This document shows positions 1-11,824 of a DNA stretch of 64,000 bases, one piece after another. Position numbers and translations under genes: made by a program. Source of the stretch: Acanthosoma haemorrhoidale (Eukaryota; Arthropoda; Insecta; Hemiptera; Acanthosomatidae); assembly GCA_930367205.1 (NCBI GenBank), contig OV884009.1:91037189-91101188 (forward strand), in the 5' to 3' direction. The notes under the pieces were generated by a model. The model saw nothing but the letters and a program-made list of their open reading frames with translations. It was not told the origin of the DNA and did no database searches. The stretch's first letter is position 1. Every line of letters starts with the position of its first letter.

Positions 1-430
1 CCATCTGGACAGACGCTTGCTAGTTTGGGAACAAAATATTCATTATATTTTATTTTTGCATTTCTATGTTTATTTCATTGTCTACTATATATATAGAGAT
101 TTTGCTGGCACCTTCCTTCCTTAGAGTATTGTATATCTAGCTTGTATGTTTCATTTTTGTTTGTATTAATTTAATGGGTTTCATTCAATGTGGAATTGTA
201 TTGCACAGAATCTGCGTATTGTTGATTCTTTGTATGGATGTGAATCCCTCTATTTGCCGAACGGAGTTAAGTATTTTCATTTAATTGTTATTAATATTTT
301 TCTAAGAGAGTCATTTTTTTCTTCACTTTTTACGATATACATGAATTTTTATTTGTTAGGTATGATTTTGTTGTCTGAATGTTATTGTTATTCATAGGCG
401 ACTTTCTCCCGGAATACAATTTACTATTCT
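1..430 (+). repeat. Repeat family G, copy 1 (cut by the window start)
   Basis: Non-coding dispersed repeat shared with 10545-10950 and, in part, 8520-8800. The first 30 bases (a CCAT..GGAC block, then TAGTTTGGGAAC) match 10553-10590. The stretch around 105-150 matches the GATGTTTGGCTG block of the other copies. The right end (TTATTGTTATTCA near 383-396, then a GGCGACTTT-type block) matches 10886-10912. A small reading frame at 188-397 is not conserved between copies and is not called as a gene. The class is unknown; being present in several diverged copies suggests a transposable element. Confidence 0.6.
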
Positions 431-1721
431 ATTCTATATGAATATGCATAAATGTATAACACAATAAAAAAAATGGTATCTACAAACAAAAATATCTGCG
501 GGAGAGAACCTTGTCCTGGAATAAATAGACAGGAATGTTGTAGGTAGCTGATATGAAGATTGGCACTACATGGCAAAAGCTTCTTGCCCCATTTAAACTA
601 CCTATTTAGGAAACGTTTTCATATCTAAAGTGGTATGGTAGTAAAGCACGTTGACAGGGCTGAAATAGATTGGATCTATCCGGTACGGAGGTAGACCTAG
701 AGCAGGCAGTGGTGCCTAAGACATGACAGAGGTAGGAACTGATTGCCAGGCATGGAGCTATGCATTATGCGGACTCCCTCAGCCCAGCGGTTAAACTTTA
801 AAGCAAACAGCACTCCCGTCCCTCCTCCCCGCTCTTCGCCCCAGCTGCCACTCTCTCAACTGCTAATACTGCCGCATCAGCTGCATAGCAGTATGTCTGT
901 CATCCTCCAACCAGGCTGGTAACGAACTGGGAAGAATCTAGGGGCGGTTGAGTGCTTACTTACTGCTACTTAGGGTAAGATCCTCACCGTTTAGGCCACA
1001 GTAGTATATATTGTAATATATTTAGGGGAAAACTAAATCTACTTTTTATTAGAAGTAGGTTGTTTTTATGGGAGTGAGTCTTTGGTCTTAATCCCATGTA
1101 TAGATCGTTTGTAGCCTGTCACCCTTAGACCTTTTAAGGAAACTATTTTATGATGGTGGAGGGATACCCCCACACACATAGTGTAGATGAAGCGTGCCCT
1201 CAGTACAAGTCAGACATTCATAGTTTTATTTATAGTGGTTTTCAGACATTATAATTGCATTTGAAACAATGGAGGTCTAATTTTATTTTTAAAAAACAAC
1301 AAAAATTTAGCTAACTGCATTGAGAATAAATGTAGAGGAATGTTATTGTTATGATAATTCTATCGAATGCCCCTAAGATGATCAATATAAATGTCACCCA
1401 CTAAAAGATCATTAAAAAGTAAAATACTATAATTATCTAGTCCCATCATATTTTTCAAATATATTGTATGTATGTAGGACTTAAAAAAATATATAACCAT
1501 AAAACATATAATAACTGAGTAATAATAATACAGAAAAAAAGAATCAATGAACAAAACTCCCTTTTCTTTAATTAAAAAAAAAAAAAAAAGGCAAATTTGC
1601 TAATTTAACTTCTGCTGAAATGACATAATAAGAAATTAAGTGTAAAAATACTTTATTTTTGATGCTAGGTACCCCCCCCCATTGTTAACCAAACATGATT
1701 CATATTGAAGGTTGCTACTCG
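431..1721. other. No gene seen; one GC-richer patch
   Basis: Nothing recognisable. Bases 640-1000 are clearly less AT-rich than their surroundings and hold a C-rich stretch around 806-850, but no long frame or known motif. A run of 18 or so A lies at 1572-1590. Confidence 0.5.
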
Positions 1722-1795
1722 TGCTGATCTAGCTCAGTTGTAGGAGCATCCGACCGGGTATTGGGGAGGCTCTGATACAAACAGTACATGCTTTG
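1722..1795 (+). repeat. tRNA-like fragment (possible SINE head)
   Basis: TAGCTCAGTTGTAGGAGC matches the D-arm/A-box of a tRNA, and GCTC/GAGC can pair as a D stem. The expected B-box position holds only a degenerate GGCTCTGATACAAA, and the anticodon stem pairs poorly, so this is not a working tRNA gene. A tRNA-derived SINE or tRNA pseudogene is likely. Downstream sequence to about 1930 may be the SINE body, but no second copy was found here. Confidence 0.4.
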
Positions 1796-3639
1796 TTTGC
1801 CTTATAATTATACAAAAAAAATCCATACCGCCAAACTTCATAAAGAAGTAGGAGCTGACCGTTGAATTTTATTATGGTAGTTGGGGTGCTAGTGTGGTTA
1901 CCACTAGGTGATATCTCTCAAAATTAAATTCAGTTTTCTTACCCTGGATTTTATAATTTTGTGTTTAAGTTTAACTAAATCATATATAACTCGTTTAACC
2001 CGACAATCCCTAGTTAATTAACTAGTAGGACGTTACAACTAATTTTTTTTTTATTCTCTGTCATGATTTATTTTATATGTTAAACCATCCTCTGAAAACT
2101 AACTTTAGAGAAAGGGCATATAGCTAAAATAACGACTAAAAACTTCGGCTGAAATGACATTAAATACGTAATTGCACAAGCTTTCTGCATTAGGGTAATT
2201 ATATATTAGGATTAAACAGAACATAAGCTCAAAAACTTGTCCAGTAATAGTAAATATAAAGTGTTTAGTATCTCTTGCTTTATTAATACATATTTCTCTG
2301 TAATAGACTGTTTGTGTACATAATTGAAGTATTTTATCTACATACTTTTTGGAACCAAAGCTCGATTAATATTATATCCTCTTGTACCAATAGTACATGG
2401 GTTATACTTATGATAAATACTATATATATATTATTAATATCTTTCCTTTTTATTATTACATATTTTCTTTTCACGTTTGTAGGTAATTTAATTAATTTTA
2501 AATCTTCATGAATTTTCCATTCAATTTTACTAGTGATATTATACTTATGGATTGTTCCAGTTATCATTATTCTGTTTTGTACAATTAGTGCGTGAGAGTG
2601 TACCTATGTACTGGACGTTCCACTGTTTAATAGTGTTCTAACTGTACCAATAAAGTATGGGTTTCAATGACCAACACCCTGTGAATTTAAATTGAATTGT
2701 TAAGTTCAGTTCCTCAGATTATTTTTTTACTGCTAATGTAATAAGTGATGGACTTGACAGTAGAAAAAAAACTTACAAAACCTACATATAATAGAAGACA
2801 AAAATAATATAAAATAGATCAGTAAACAATTAAGATGTATTTAATTTTAACACAAATTTGAAGAATGTACATGGTCGGCATACATGGCATGGCTATGACT
2901 GTCCATAGGTGTATTTGTGCAAGTTCTAATGTACATTAATACTTAGATAATGTTTATGAAGTTAAATACACTTTGTTATTAAATTTAGTTCATTGCTGGT
3001 ATATGAAAATGCTTTTAGCTATAACAATTGAAAATAAATCCCAGGTGTAATGAAATAAAATCAAGGACACTGTATATTTATTCTTAAAAGTGGTGGGCAC
3101 TTTTGACCAAGAATTTTCTTTTAGTTAGAAATAGTTGTGAGGCCTATTTGAGAAAGAGTGGAGAAACTGGACGAAGGCTAAAGCACTAAGCAAAGATAGA
3201 GATCGGTAAATAGATGGATGAAGACGAATTTGGGCTTGCCCAGCTTTTTGTGCCCTTAAGTGATGGATGGAAGCTGAATGAAAACACCAGCTAACTGCTT
3301 TAACTTGACCACGGTTCGAAAATGTTGTGATTACACTTTATCGGTGCAGAGATTGTATGATAGATTGTTTATTATTGGGGCTGAGTGTGTGAATATCATA
3401 CAAGTTTAATACAATACAAATCCAAAAGTTAACAGTTCAAATTTGTACAATATAATACTTGTTTTGGGTTAATTTATTATTCTTTTTATTTCTAAGATCT
3501 GTATTTGAAAAGTTAATAGTTGCTTGTACAGAATTATCAATTGGGAGGTTACAATTAATTCATAAGTACGCACAAGTTCATACAATATGTACATACACAT
3601 TCTGGTCAAATGGGGGAACACCCCACTCCCAAGAAAGCC
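1796..3639. other. No gene seen; AT-rich
   Basis: Only short frames, none resembling a known protein and none with convincing splice context. No repeat shared with the rest of the window was noticed. Confidence 0.5.
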
Positions 3640-3820
3640 TTTCCCCAGCAAGCTGGTGAGGATCACCAGACTACCTCTCCTACCGTTTTGTCATGTGGTA
3701 AAGACTGGAGTGAAGACCAATGAGTTACTGACGCTCAGGGCATGAGAGGAGATGGTGGTCAGTGCCATCATCACATTCCTTATCAATACAATAGACCTCG
3801 AAGCCACTGTCTTAAGCAGT
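3640..3820 (-). mobile_element. LINE family A, old fragment, interrupted by LTR C1
   Basis: On the minus strand this aligns, with many differences, to the ORF2-end/3' UTR junction of family A. GACGCTCAGGGCATGA (3731-3746) matches the GACGCTCAGGACATGA of younger copies, and 3765-3820 follows the same order as 54305-54370, including the ACCTCG..GCCACTG block. The match stops exactly at 3820, where LTR C1 begins, which makes this the target of that insertion. Its continuation beyond 4703 was not recognised. Confidence 0.45.
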
Positions 3821-4703
3821 TGTCGGGTCGTCACGAGGGGGTGCTTAGTTACCCTAGCCCTAGTGACGGAGTGAAAGTCAAATAGGTCATGACCTGGACG
3901 ACTCCTTAATGACTGGTCTTACTACTGAGCTATATGACTCCAGATCTGATAGGGAGGTACCCCGACAATGCTATGTTCCCCGAGGTACCCCGACTATGTT
4001 CAGGAGAATAGGAACGGGTTAGGTATTATGGGTAGTTTACGTGGCTTTGGAATGATCACGAATTCACACTCAGTTTCTAAGGGTAGGTGTAAACCGTCCG
4101 GATCTCAAAGGCGAGTGTGAACCGGATAGTCGCAGACTGTATCGCTGGGAGAGACACTACTAGATAAAGTTTCTGGGGCCACACAGACCGTCGTCCGCAA
4201 GGAAGAGATCTCTTCCAAGGAGGTGCCAGCTTTAGCGAGACGAAGGCAGAGAATCCCACTAGGAAGGAGTGGGGTCTGACAATAGTGGACTAAAACGGAG
4301 CGAGGCTAGGATAGAAGTGTAGAGGTTTTCATAAATGAGAAGGTCAGATCTTGAAACATCAGTGGAGCTGCAAGTACCAGTCCAGAGGCGAGCCGTAGCT
4401 TGAATTAATTGTCGGCCAAAACTAGGGGGCATATATAGCCCAAATCAGCCAATCGCATTACAGGCCTGGCAGAGGCTGGAAGGTTCTAGAGCAGGACCCA
4501 GCCCTCCGTGAGCTGAATTCCAGGAACCCCTGGCAGCCTCTGAACTCTGCAGCTATGCCATTTATTATTTACCATATTTACACTGATATGACTCTGTGGT
4601 TTAGTAATATTATTTACATTTGTTTACAACATATTATAACTAATTTACAATATACGCAATACAGTAGAGGGTGATTTATCTTATGTAGTTAGTGGTCGCT
4701 ACA
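3821..4703 (-). mobile_element. Solo LTR, family C copy 1 (about 880 bp)
   Basis: Read on the minus strand the unit starts TGTAGCGACCAC (4703 leftward) and ends GACGACCCGACA (3821), the TG...CA form of an LTR. The CCCGACA end is identical and ends abruptly into unrelated DNA in copies C2 (36081) and C4 (8985), so it is a real terminus. A TATA-like box at 4431-4438, preceded by a GATTGG (CCAAT-type) element near 4450, fits a U3 promoter on the minus strand. A short internal duplication (AGGTACCCCGACNATG) lies at about 3954-4000. No 4-5 bp target duplication matches at the two ends, so the U3 boundary is less sure. No gag/pol or primer-binding site follows, hence solo LTR. Confidence 0.6.
4431..4438 (-). 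promoter_or_regulatory. TATA-like box of LTR C1
   Basis: CTATATAT on the minus strand, at the same place relative to a shared GTTTTGGCCG block as the TATATATAG of copy C2. Conservation of the box and its downstream block between two diverged copies supports an LTR promoter. Confidence 0.4.
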
Positions 4704-5215
4704 GCGATAATAGTGTAACGATTTGTGATACCGAATAAAGTGTTGCTAAGAGGTTTCTGATGAGCAGATCGGTCTTTGTGGGATTTTGAATATCCTGGGG
4801 TCGTAAGGTCAAGGAATGTTGGCAACACGTGGTGATAACTTTAAAGGGATATTTATTAGAATATAATTTTAAATGAATTCAATAGAATTTTCAGTATCAA
4901 AGCCAAACTTGGAAACATGTAATCTGTGTATTTATTTTTTAGTTAAATATATTTAGATAAATCTACGTGGACTTTATCCAGACTCTGAATGTTCCCATAT
5001 TTTGTTTCTTCGCTTTCTATAAAAGAAAACAATATAGTTATAATGTAATATACTTAATTATTTAATGTGCTAACGTTGCTTGTTTAAATGCGTTTAAGTT
5101 TAGGACAATCTAGTTCACTATTGATAAAAAAAATACTCTAGTGTATACTAAATAGTGTAAATAAATCTATTTAATGAAAAAAAAAGTCGTGAACAATGTC
5201 GTTGTTGTTGATTCT
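4704..5215. other. Spacer, no gene seen
   Basis: AT-rich. An AATAAAG lies at 4735-4741 in an otherwise unrecognised stretch next to the LTR. Confidence 0.4.
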
Positions 5216-5228
5216 AAAAGTGAAGCAG

Positions 5229-5491
5229 AGCTATGGGGGACAGCAAAAAAGTCAAACATCAAGCGTATCCAATCCTTTCAATCAAAAGTCCTGAGAACAA
5301 TAGTAAATGCCCCTTATTATGTCAGCAACAAAACCCTTCATAACGACCTTAATATACCCTACATTCTAGAACTCATCCCTTCCAAGTTTCCGAAATTCCA
5401 CAGTAGCCTTTCCAACCACCCTAATCCTGTAGCACAGTCACTGCACTGCGTCACTCATCCCTATAATCTTCCTCGGAGACAAAAACGGTAG
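5229..5491 (+). pseudogene. Jockey-like ORF2 C-terminus (copy A1)
   Basis: The frame reads LWGTAKKSNIKRIQSFQSK, then LRTIVNAPYY, then LHNDLNIPYI. This is the conserved C-terminal region downstream of the RT in Jockey-clade ORF2. It stops at 5489-5491, a few codons earlier than copy A6, which reads on to a TGA after TAVAS. An ATG 55 bp upstream (5174) lies in flanking DNA before the target duplication, so the apparent 105-residue frame is a chimera of host sequence and element. Not functional: endonuclease and RT are absent. Confidence 0.9.
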
Positions 5492-5829
5492 TGGCCTCGT
5501 GACCTGCTATAATCCTGTGACAGTGGGAGTACTGGCAATGGCCAGTTTCTCCAATCATGTCCTGAGCGTCTGTGGCTCTCGCGCTCTTGGTCAGCCTCCA
5601 CTGGCTAGTATCCGGTGACGCGGCAGACGGAGGAGCGTGGGGGACTTCCCAAGACTCCGCTTTCTCTTCGCATGTGGACTTGGGAGGTCTCTTGGCTGTC
5701 TGTAAATATTGTATGAATGAGCGAGTGAATGATGAATTGTAAATATGGTATGAATGAGAGCATTTATCTTAATTACTTATTGCCTTATAAGGCAGATTGT
5801 AATTATATCACAATAAAGGAATATCTAAA
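5229..5829 (+). mobile_element. LINE family A, copy A1, with target-site duplication
   Basis: A 5'-truncated Jockey-like element holding the last ~87 codons of ORF2 and the whole 3' UTR, with AATAAAG at 5812-5818 and a short A-rich tail. It is flanked by a perfect 13-bp direct repeat AAAAGTGAAGCAG (5216-5228 and 5830-5842), which fixes both ends and shows insertion by target-primed reverse transcription. The 3' UTR carries the family hallmarks: the CTGAGCGTCTGTGG block, the GGAGCGTGGGGGACTTCCC block and GGCAGATTGTAAT just before the tail. Confidence 0.93.
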
Positions 5830-5842
5830 AAAAGTGAAGCAG

Positions 5843-6520
5843 TATGTTCGAAGAGTACTTATGCCAGTACTTTAACATTGTTTCACCAAAACCATGTTTA
5901 CATTGTAACGATGTCCTTAGGCTGAGGGAGGATAAATGAAAAGGAAACCGTATTGTAAAAAAAATGCTTTATTCATGATTCCCAGCAAGTTTTCATAATA
6001 AAGGAAAGTATTTTCCTCAGTACACAATATATATGTAACTCGGGTGCGAAACGCAATTAGGTTTTAGTGTTCTGAAACTAAAATATCTACCTAATGAATA
6101 AAGTTAATTCATCTTAGCTATAACAGGGACCCATCATTACTTTTGATTAGTCAACTTATACTTTATGAAGTTCCATTAAAATAAACTTCACAGTTTCAAC
6201 GTTTAGACTCAGAAATTAAATTATTATACTCGGGGGGGGGGGGGGGTTCACACCGCGCCTAGAATTCTAATTGCCTGTTTAAAAAAAAAGTAAGATATTA
6301 ATGTGTAATGTACTTGAATAGAGAAAAAAAAAACATTGCACAACTGTTAAGTTCCTAATAACATCAGATTATTTTTAAAAAAGCTTTGTTTTAAATTCGA
6401 CAGATCCCCAAAATAATGCGCCTGAGGAAGAGAAATCATTTATTACTGTTAAAATTACAATTTATCGATATCACAGCTTTATTTGAGCATCTGTCTTTGA
6501 ATTTAAGGAAATCATTTACA
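5843..6520. other. No gene seen; G homopolymer
   Basis: AT-rich. A run of 15 G at 6232-6246 is followed by TTCACACCGC, a short block that also occurs near 47308; too short to call a repeat. Confidence 0.4.
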
Positions 6521-6524
6521 GGTG

Positions 6525-6600
6525 GAACGAGGTGAGTTCAACTGTTGCAAAATGAAAGGGGTTGCGGGTTTGAATACCGTCCTGTAAGGTGATTTTATTT
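6525..6600 (+). repeat. tRNA-like fragment (possible SINE head)
   Basis: GGGTTGCGGGTTTGAATACCG (about 6559-6580) resembles a tRNA T-arm and Pol III B-box (GGTTCGAATCC type) with one extra base. A possible D-arm GGTGAGTTCAACTG lies about 30 bases upstream. Stems are imperfect, so a tRNA-derived SINE remnant is more likely than a tRNA gene. Confidence 0.3.
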
Positions 6601-6609
6601 CGCGGTTTA

Positions 6610-8519
6610 TTGTTTAGCCAACCCGTGGGCAAACTAGACTACTAGCTCTTGTTTCGTTTTTTCCGAAGTGACAATAATCACCGGATAATTCATTTCAGAA
6701 AAATATATATAGGACACATATATATCCTATTTCCTTCATTATAATTTTCTGTGTATAGTCATTTAATAGTTTTATTATGATGTATTGTTCATTGTAGCTT
6801 ACGATTTTTATTACAACTTAGGTATAAATTAGCGTGATTAAGCTCAACAATTAAAAATTATTAACAATAAGATCTTTAATACCCTACTCAATATGACAGA
6901 TTTTTTTTTTTACAGAATAATAACTAATATCATTAAATTACGTTTAATGAAGTTGCAAATTTTGTTGTTGGGTAATGAAACGGAATATCGATATTAAATT
7001 TTATGTTTGTGGGTCAAAAGCCGGCTCACATCGGCAGGACAGACACGTGGGTGAAAACATAAAGGGCTCCCGATTACGAAAAATTATCAATCATCTGAAC
7101 ACTAAAAAGTACTCTTTAAGTGCTTTAATTGTATTTCATAAGTACACAAAATTGTGTACGTTTCTATATCTCCGTATTAATTATTTAGTTCTAGCGGAAG
7201 AGCGTTGGGTGTTCTCTTTCGGCAATGGAACATACATCTTCTTAAAACATTAATTCTAATACATTTTGCTCTCCTTGTGAAAAGTCCATTTAGGCTCATT
7301 AGGGGCACAGGGGAGAAGGAAGAGCTCCCAGCGGTATGAAACTTAGCCACAACATTATTCTACCTTTATCCAAGATGGAACTGGCCTTGAGTGGAACCAA
7401 ACTCAAAAAAGGCAAACCAATTTGAAAATAAGGAAGTTTAAATTGTCACGCTATAAGCGGAGATATTTTTTAACAAAAAACAATTCTCGAACCAAATATA
7501 GTTTGTATTTACAATTTTTTCATCAATGGCATTGTACACGGCAAAACAAAAACGTCTTGGAGACATATACGTGCGATAAGCGTATGTGGGTGAACTTAAA
7601 TTAAAATAGGTAAGATAAACGACAATTGACTCATTAAATAACAACATACAAGTTATAAACATAAAACAACTTAAATATATCAACATCTGGTGATCAAAGG
7701 TGAAGCTAAAAAATAGTCCATATTAATAAAAACGAATCTTACCTTTATGACTGGAGCAATCAACCACGTGATGTAACAAGAACAGAAAAGGAATGAGGTG
7801 GTTTGAAATCAATGATCAACGGATTTGTAGCTTAACGGCTCTGCTACACTTGAATGAATGAAGGTTCTTCATTTTGTACTACAAACCAAAACTGTGATTG
7901 TCAACATTGGGAAAGGAACCATATAGTAACTCTCTAGAAAACGATACGAGTTGATTGGTCTGACCAAAGACTCTTTAGCCTCAAGGGCGTACAAATATAA
8001 ACAGAACAAAGGAAATTTACCTTGAACTATACTAATGATAAACTCAATTTAAAATATCAAACATGCTTATATATGTATATGACATTGTTATATGCAGAGT
8101 ACGTACTCTGTAAAACTACCAAATCTGTCTATATAAACAATTTTTTTTTTTTTATAAATTCACAAATAATATTTAAAGGTGGTGTTAATTTTAATGGCGG
8201 TCAGGCTCTGAATGAATCCTCGACGTTAACAGTCGAATCTAAATTATACTAAAAATGGGCAGTTAACAAGTTATCTGATAATTACTAGAAAACAAAGAGA
8301 AAATATTTTAAAAATGGGGCACTTTTTGCATGTTTGGGGGTGGAGAAAGCAATTTCGTGAATTATTTATGCTTGCACTAAAGATACACAAGGAGAATGTA
8401 CCCTAGAATTAAATTTTAAAACTCATCTGACTTTCCAGAGTGCCTCAACAGACTAAGGGACCACCTTTTCCTAATCAAAATTAAAATTTGTGTTATCACT
8501 GACGCAGTATTTTTACAGG
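6610..8519. other. No gene seen
   Basis: Several frames of 60-92 codons (for example 6975-7253 plus and 7438-7686 minus) resemble nothing known and overlap on opposite strands. Judged chance frames in AT-rich DNA. Confidence 0.45.
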
Positions 8520-8800
8520 ATCTTTTTAGTATTTTAGTCTCTATTTGTTATGGTTCACGAAACCTATTATATTTTTTAATAATATATGACCAAACATATT
8601 GTTTGTTCTATATCGACCATTCCTACCTTTTTTGTAGGATGTTTGGCTGCCATCTTAGTTGGTTTTAATGTTGTATATTTAGCTTGTTTGTTATTTGGTA
8701 TGTAGTAATTGAAAATGTTTTCATTTATTGGTGTATTGTATTCTACTGACTTCTTCATATTGTTATTTTTGCACGTGTTGATCAATTTTTGATTTTATCA
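8520..8800 (+). repeat. Repeat family G, copy 3 (partial)
   Basis: Bases 8634-8690 (GATGTTTGGCTGCCATCTT, then TTGGTTTTAATGTTGTATAT) match 10649-10692 and, less well, 104-150. The outer parts are too diverged to place the ends. Confidence 0.5.
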
Positions 8801-8905
8801 ACTGAAATCAGTAATAAAATCTATTATTTTATTCTATTTTATTATATACTTATTTTTTTTTTATCGAGGTTTAGGTTTAATTTGACTTCACAATTTGTCT
8901 TGATA

Positions 8906-8985
8906 ATGTAAAGGTCATAAATCAACCCTGACTTCGTCACCAAGGCTAGGGTAACTAGGCACCCCCCTCGTGACGACCCGACATA
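8906..8985 (+). mobile_element. LTR family C, 3' end fragment (copy C4)
   Basis: The sequence up to 8985 matches the last ~80 bases of C2: AGGTCATA, CTTCGTCAC, GGCTAGGGTAACTAGGC, then CTCGTGACGACCCGACA. It ends at the same CCCGACA terminus, followed by unrelated DNA. Upstream LTR sequence is missing or unrecognisable. Confidence 0.7.
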
Positions 8986-10544
8986 TACCTCTAATTTCTC
9001 TAGCTATTAATCCGCTAATAACGGACCGAAAAAGTGCCCATTGCTAACCCATTAGTCAGTATGAAGAAATCATTATTGAATTTATGATAGTGCTGTCGGA
9101 GGCACATTTTCACTAATGCTGATATTTCTATGCAGACTCCCAGGTTACGTTCCTTGTGTTGCATGTATTTTATCAACTGAATTAAAAATATTTTTACACC
9201 TCCTCCGGATCAATGATGAATACTAAATTAGCTATATCGAACGAAACCAGGATGCAGTCTTCCTGTAGATTCACTACTTTTGGAGTATTATCTATTGAAT
9301 GTTTCACTTTAAAACTCATCAACCGCTAACGATTCCATGAACATTCTCTTACTTATTTTTTCTGTAGCTGCCATTACCTAAGAAACTGGAAAGTATTGAA
9401 ATTAAATTAGATTCCCTAATATCAGATACTAAAAATAAAAAAGGAGAAATAATAACCACCCGTAATCAATAATAGATATATTATTGATCATTCCTCTTCA
9501 ATTTGTGATTGTATGAAAATTGATACATACAGTGTTTTCAATACCCCTCTCCACTTCACGCTATTTATAAATGTCTTCCTCTAGAATGGTTAACTACTTA
9601 AATATCTACATATGTAGACTAGGTGTTATTTAAAGCTATTTGTGAACAGTTCTTGCAAGTTATGGAGTCGTTTGAAGCCGGATTCTTAAGGGTACTACAC
9701 CGTGTTTTGCAGCTACAGTGTATTAGCTGGAGCAAGAACTGTCGTCTTTCTTCAATTAATGGGAATGAAACGTTGGCTGTCTCGTTTCCGTGCAGATTTA
9801 AATGTATTGCGATTTTTACTCAGAAAGTTTTCCTTTCGGAGGAAAGTGTGGAATGCATGGATCTTAACCAAATCTTATGTCAATGGCAATCTCGGTAGGG
9901 TGAATTTCGTTATTGTAATCATTTCACATACTCGTAATATCTAGCATTATGGACTGGTGTTAACTACAGCACTTTACACTCTGTAAAAATCCCTACTATT
10001 GCATGAATGATTTTTATTATTGTGACATTATACTCCTGGAAGTCGGGTTTCAACAACACAATAAACTGAAAAGGATACGGGCTCCTGTTCCTACTAATGG
10101 GATTGAGGGAAGGAATTGAACTCGATAAAATCAACTTAAATTCACAGGCTAATGGTCATCACAGACCATAAGGTACTCTCAGTAAAGCGTTAATTAATTC
10201 CTAAAACATTATTTGTTAAGCAACCTTTTGTGCTGCTAATAGGTTCACAAAAAACAAACTTTACCTTAGAAAACTAATTAGCGAGAAGGAATAGCTAATG
10301 AAAGGTACTCGGAACTGTTTTAGTGTTTATTTATTGGATTTACTGTTTATTACGCATAAACGAAATTTTACGTACTGTTCTCATTTGATATTGGCATGAG
10401 AAATATGGAATTATATAATTAAGTGCCATTAATTAATTATCTAGTTGGTATTAGATACTTACATTTTTCTATAATTTTGAGTAGGTTATCAAGGACATCC
10501 TAATATCCGCCATGGTTCATCCTTACGAACCTTCAAAACCCTTC
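8986..10544. other. No gene seen
   Basis: Two overlapping frames at 9623-9944 have an AG before and a GT after (around 9711 and 9896) but match no family known to me; see rejected items. Confidence 0.4.
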
Positions 10545-10950
10545 CGTTCCAACACCTCGCCATCCATACGGACGATGTTTAGTTTGGGAACGATTTATTG
10601 ATTATAAATATTAATTTTCATTCTTTTATTTTTATTTGTATCTTGGCTCCAGATGTTTGGCTGGAACCTTCTTTGGTTTTTACTGTTGTATGCGACTTAT
10701 TCGTATTGTACTGTACAGACTTTTTCGTAATGTTGTTTTTTTGCTTGCATGTGGATCCATCTATGACTTTATGCATATATGAACTAAACGCGATTAATCT
10801 TATTTCATTATTATTTGTTCAGACATATGATAATATATTGAAATAGTTCTTTATTAGCTAGATACCCATTTATCATCTGAAAATCATTGTTATTCACAGG
10901 GGACTTTTTTCTGGATTATATTTTTTTACCTGATAAAGTCCTGATGAACA
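10545..10950 (+). repeat. Repeat family G, copy 2
   Basis: The most complete copy in the window. It shares its left block (CCATACGGAC, then TTTAGTTTGGGAAC), its middle block (GATGTTTGGCTGGAACCTTC) and its right block (CATTGTTATTCACAGGGGAC) with copy 1, in the same order and at similar spacing. There is no conserved reading frame, no terminal inverted repeat that I can see, and no A-tail. Confidence 0.6.
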
Positions 10951-11824
10951 ATATGTTTTTTGTGCATTGTACCTTTTTAAAGTATAATTACAAAATCATA
11001 TCAAAACTGACAACACAATGTTCGTTACTTGAACTCAAAACTATTTTTTTTAGAGGTATCATATATTACCTTATGTTTGACTTAATATATCATCTATATA
11101 ACATTAGATTTGGTTTTTTCCGTTAATATATTTTTTAAATGCAGTCACATAAAATTACCGCTGGGGTAGCGCACTATAGTTTCACTAGAATTATTAATAT
11201 AAATCCCCTACCCCCGGGATCAACAAAAAGCTAAAACGTAACAAAGTATGAAGTCGATGTGAGCGTACTGTTCCGCTGACGGCATCTGCTGCACCCAACT
11301 GCCACCTAGCAGAGCAGAGAAGTGAGGCGGCTCTAGTAAAGACCAATCGATTCGTACATTTCAAGGAAGGAAGGGTACAGCCTACAATGGGAAGAATTCA
11401 CTTGGCAGGTGCCCAAGCTTAGCCCTTCACCGACCACTCTACCCCGGCCCCTGCATCGCACCCCCTCCCCTAATTGTTATAATGTTTATCAATTACATCG
11501 TATTGAAGCTATATAGAGGAATCAAAAGACACTGAAACAACAACAAAGACAAACAAGATCAGTTAACAAGAAAGAGATCAAGATGGAAGGGACAAATTGA
11601 TTTAATTTACTAAAATTAATTTAATTGACTTAAAGACTGGTCTATTTAGCCAAGGTGGTATATAATATTACAAGTCTATAATATTACGAAAAATAATTAT
11701 GAATCTATAATATATAGTCTAATTATACGTACATACATATATATAAGTCAATGTTTATCGGCTTTCGAATTCAAAACAAAGGAAAAAAAAGGTACAGAGA
11801 AACAACACGCATGCAAGTTAGAAC
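10951..11824. other. No gene seen; GC-richer island
   Basis: Bases 11240-11480 are C-rich compared with their surroundings, but contain no long frame and no known element. Confidence 0.4.

Noticed and set aside
7438..7686. 82-codon minus-strand frame opposite a 60-codon plus frame
   Set aside because: Chance frames in AT-rich DNA without motif or context.
7808..7880. tRNA-like A-box (TAGCTTAACGG)
   Set aside because: No B-box with proper spacing and no stems; likely chance.
9623..9944. Overlapping frames flanked by AG and GT, looking like an internal exon
   Set aside because: No domain in either frame, both frames equally open, and no neighbouring exon could be proposed.
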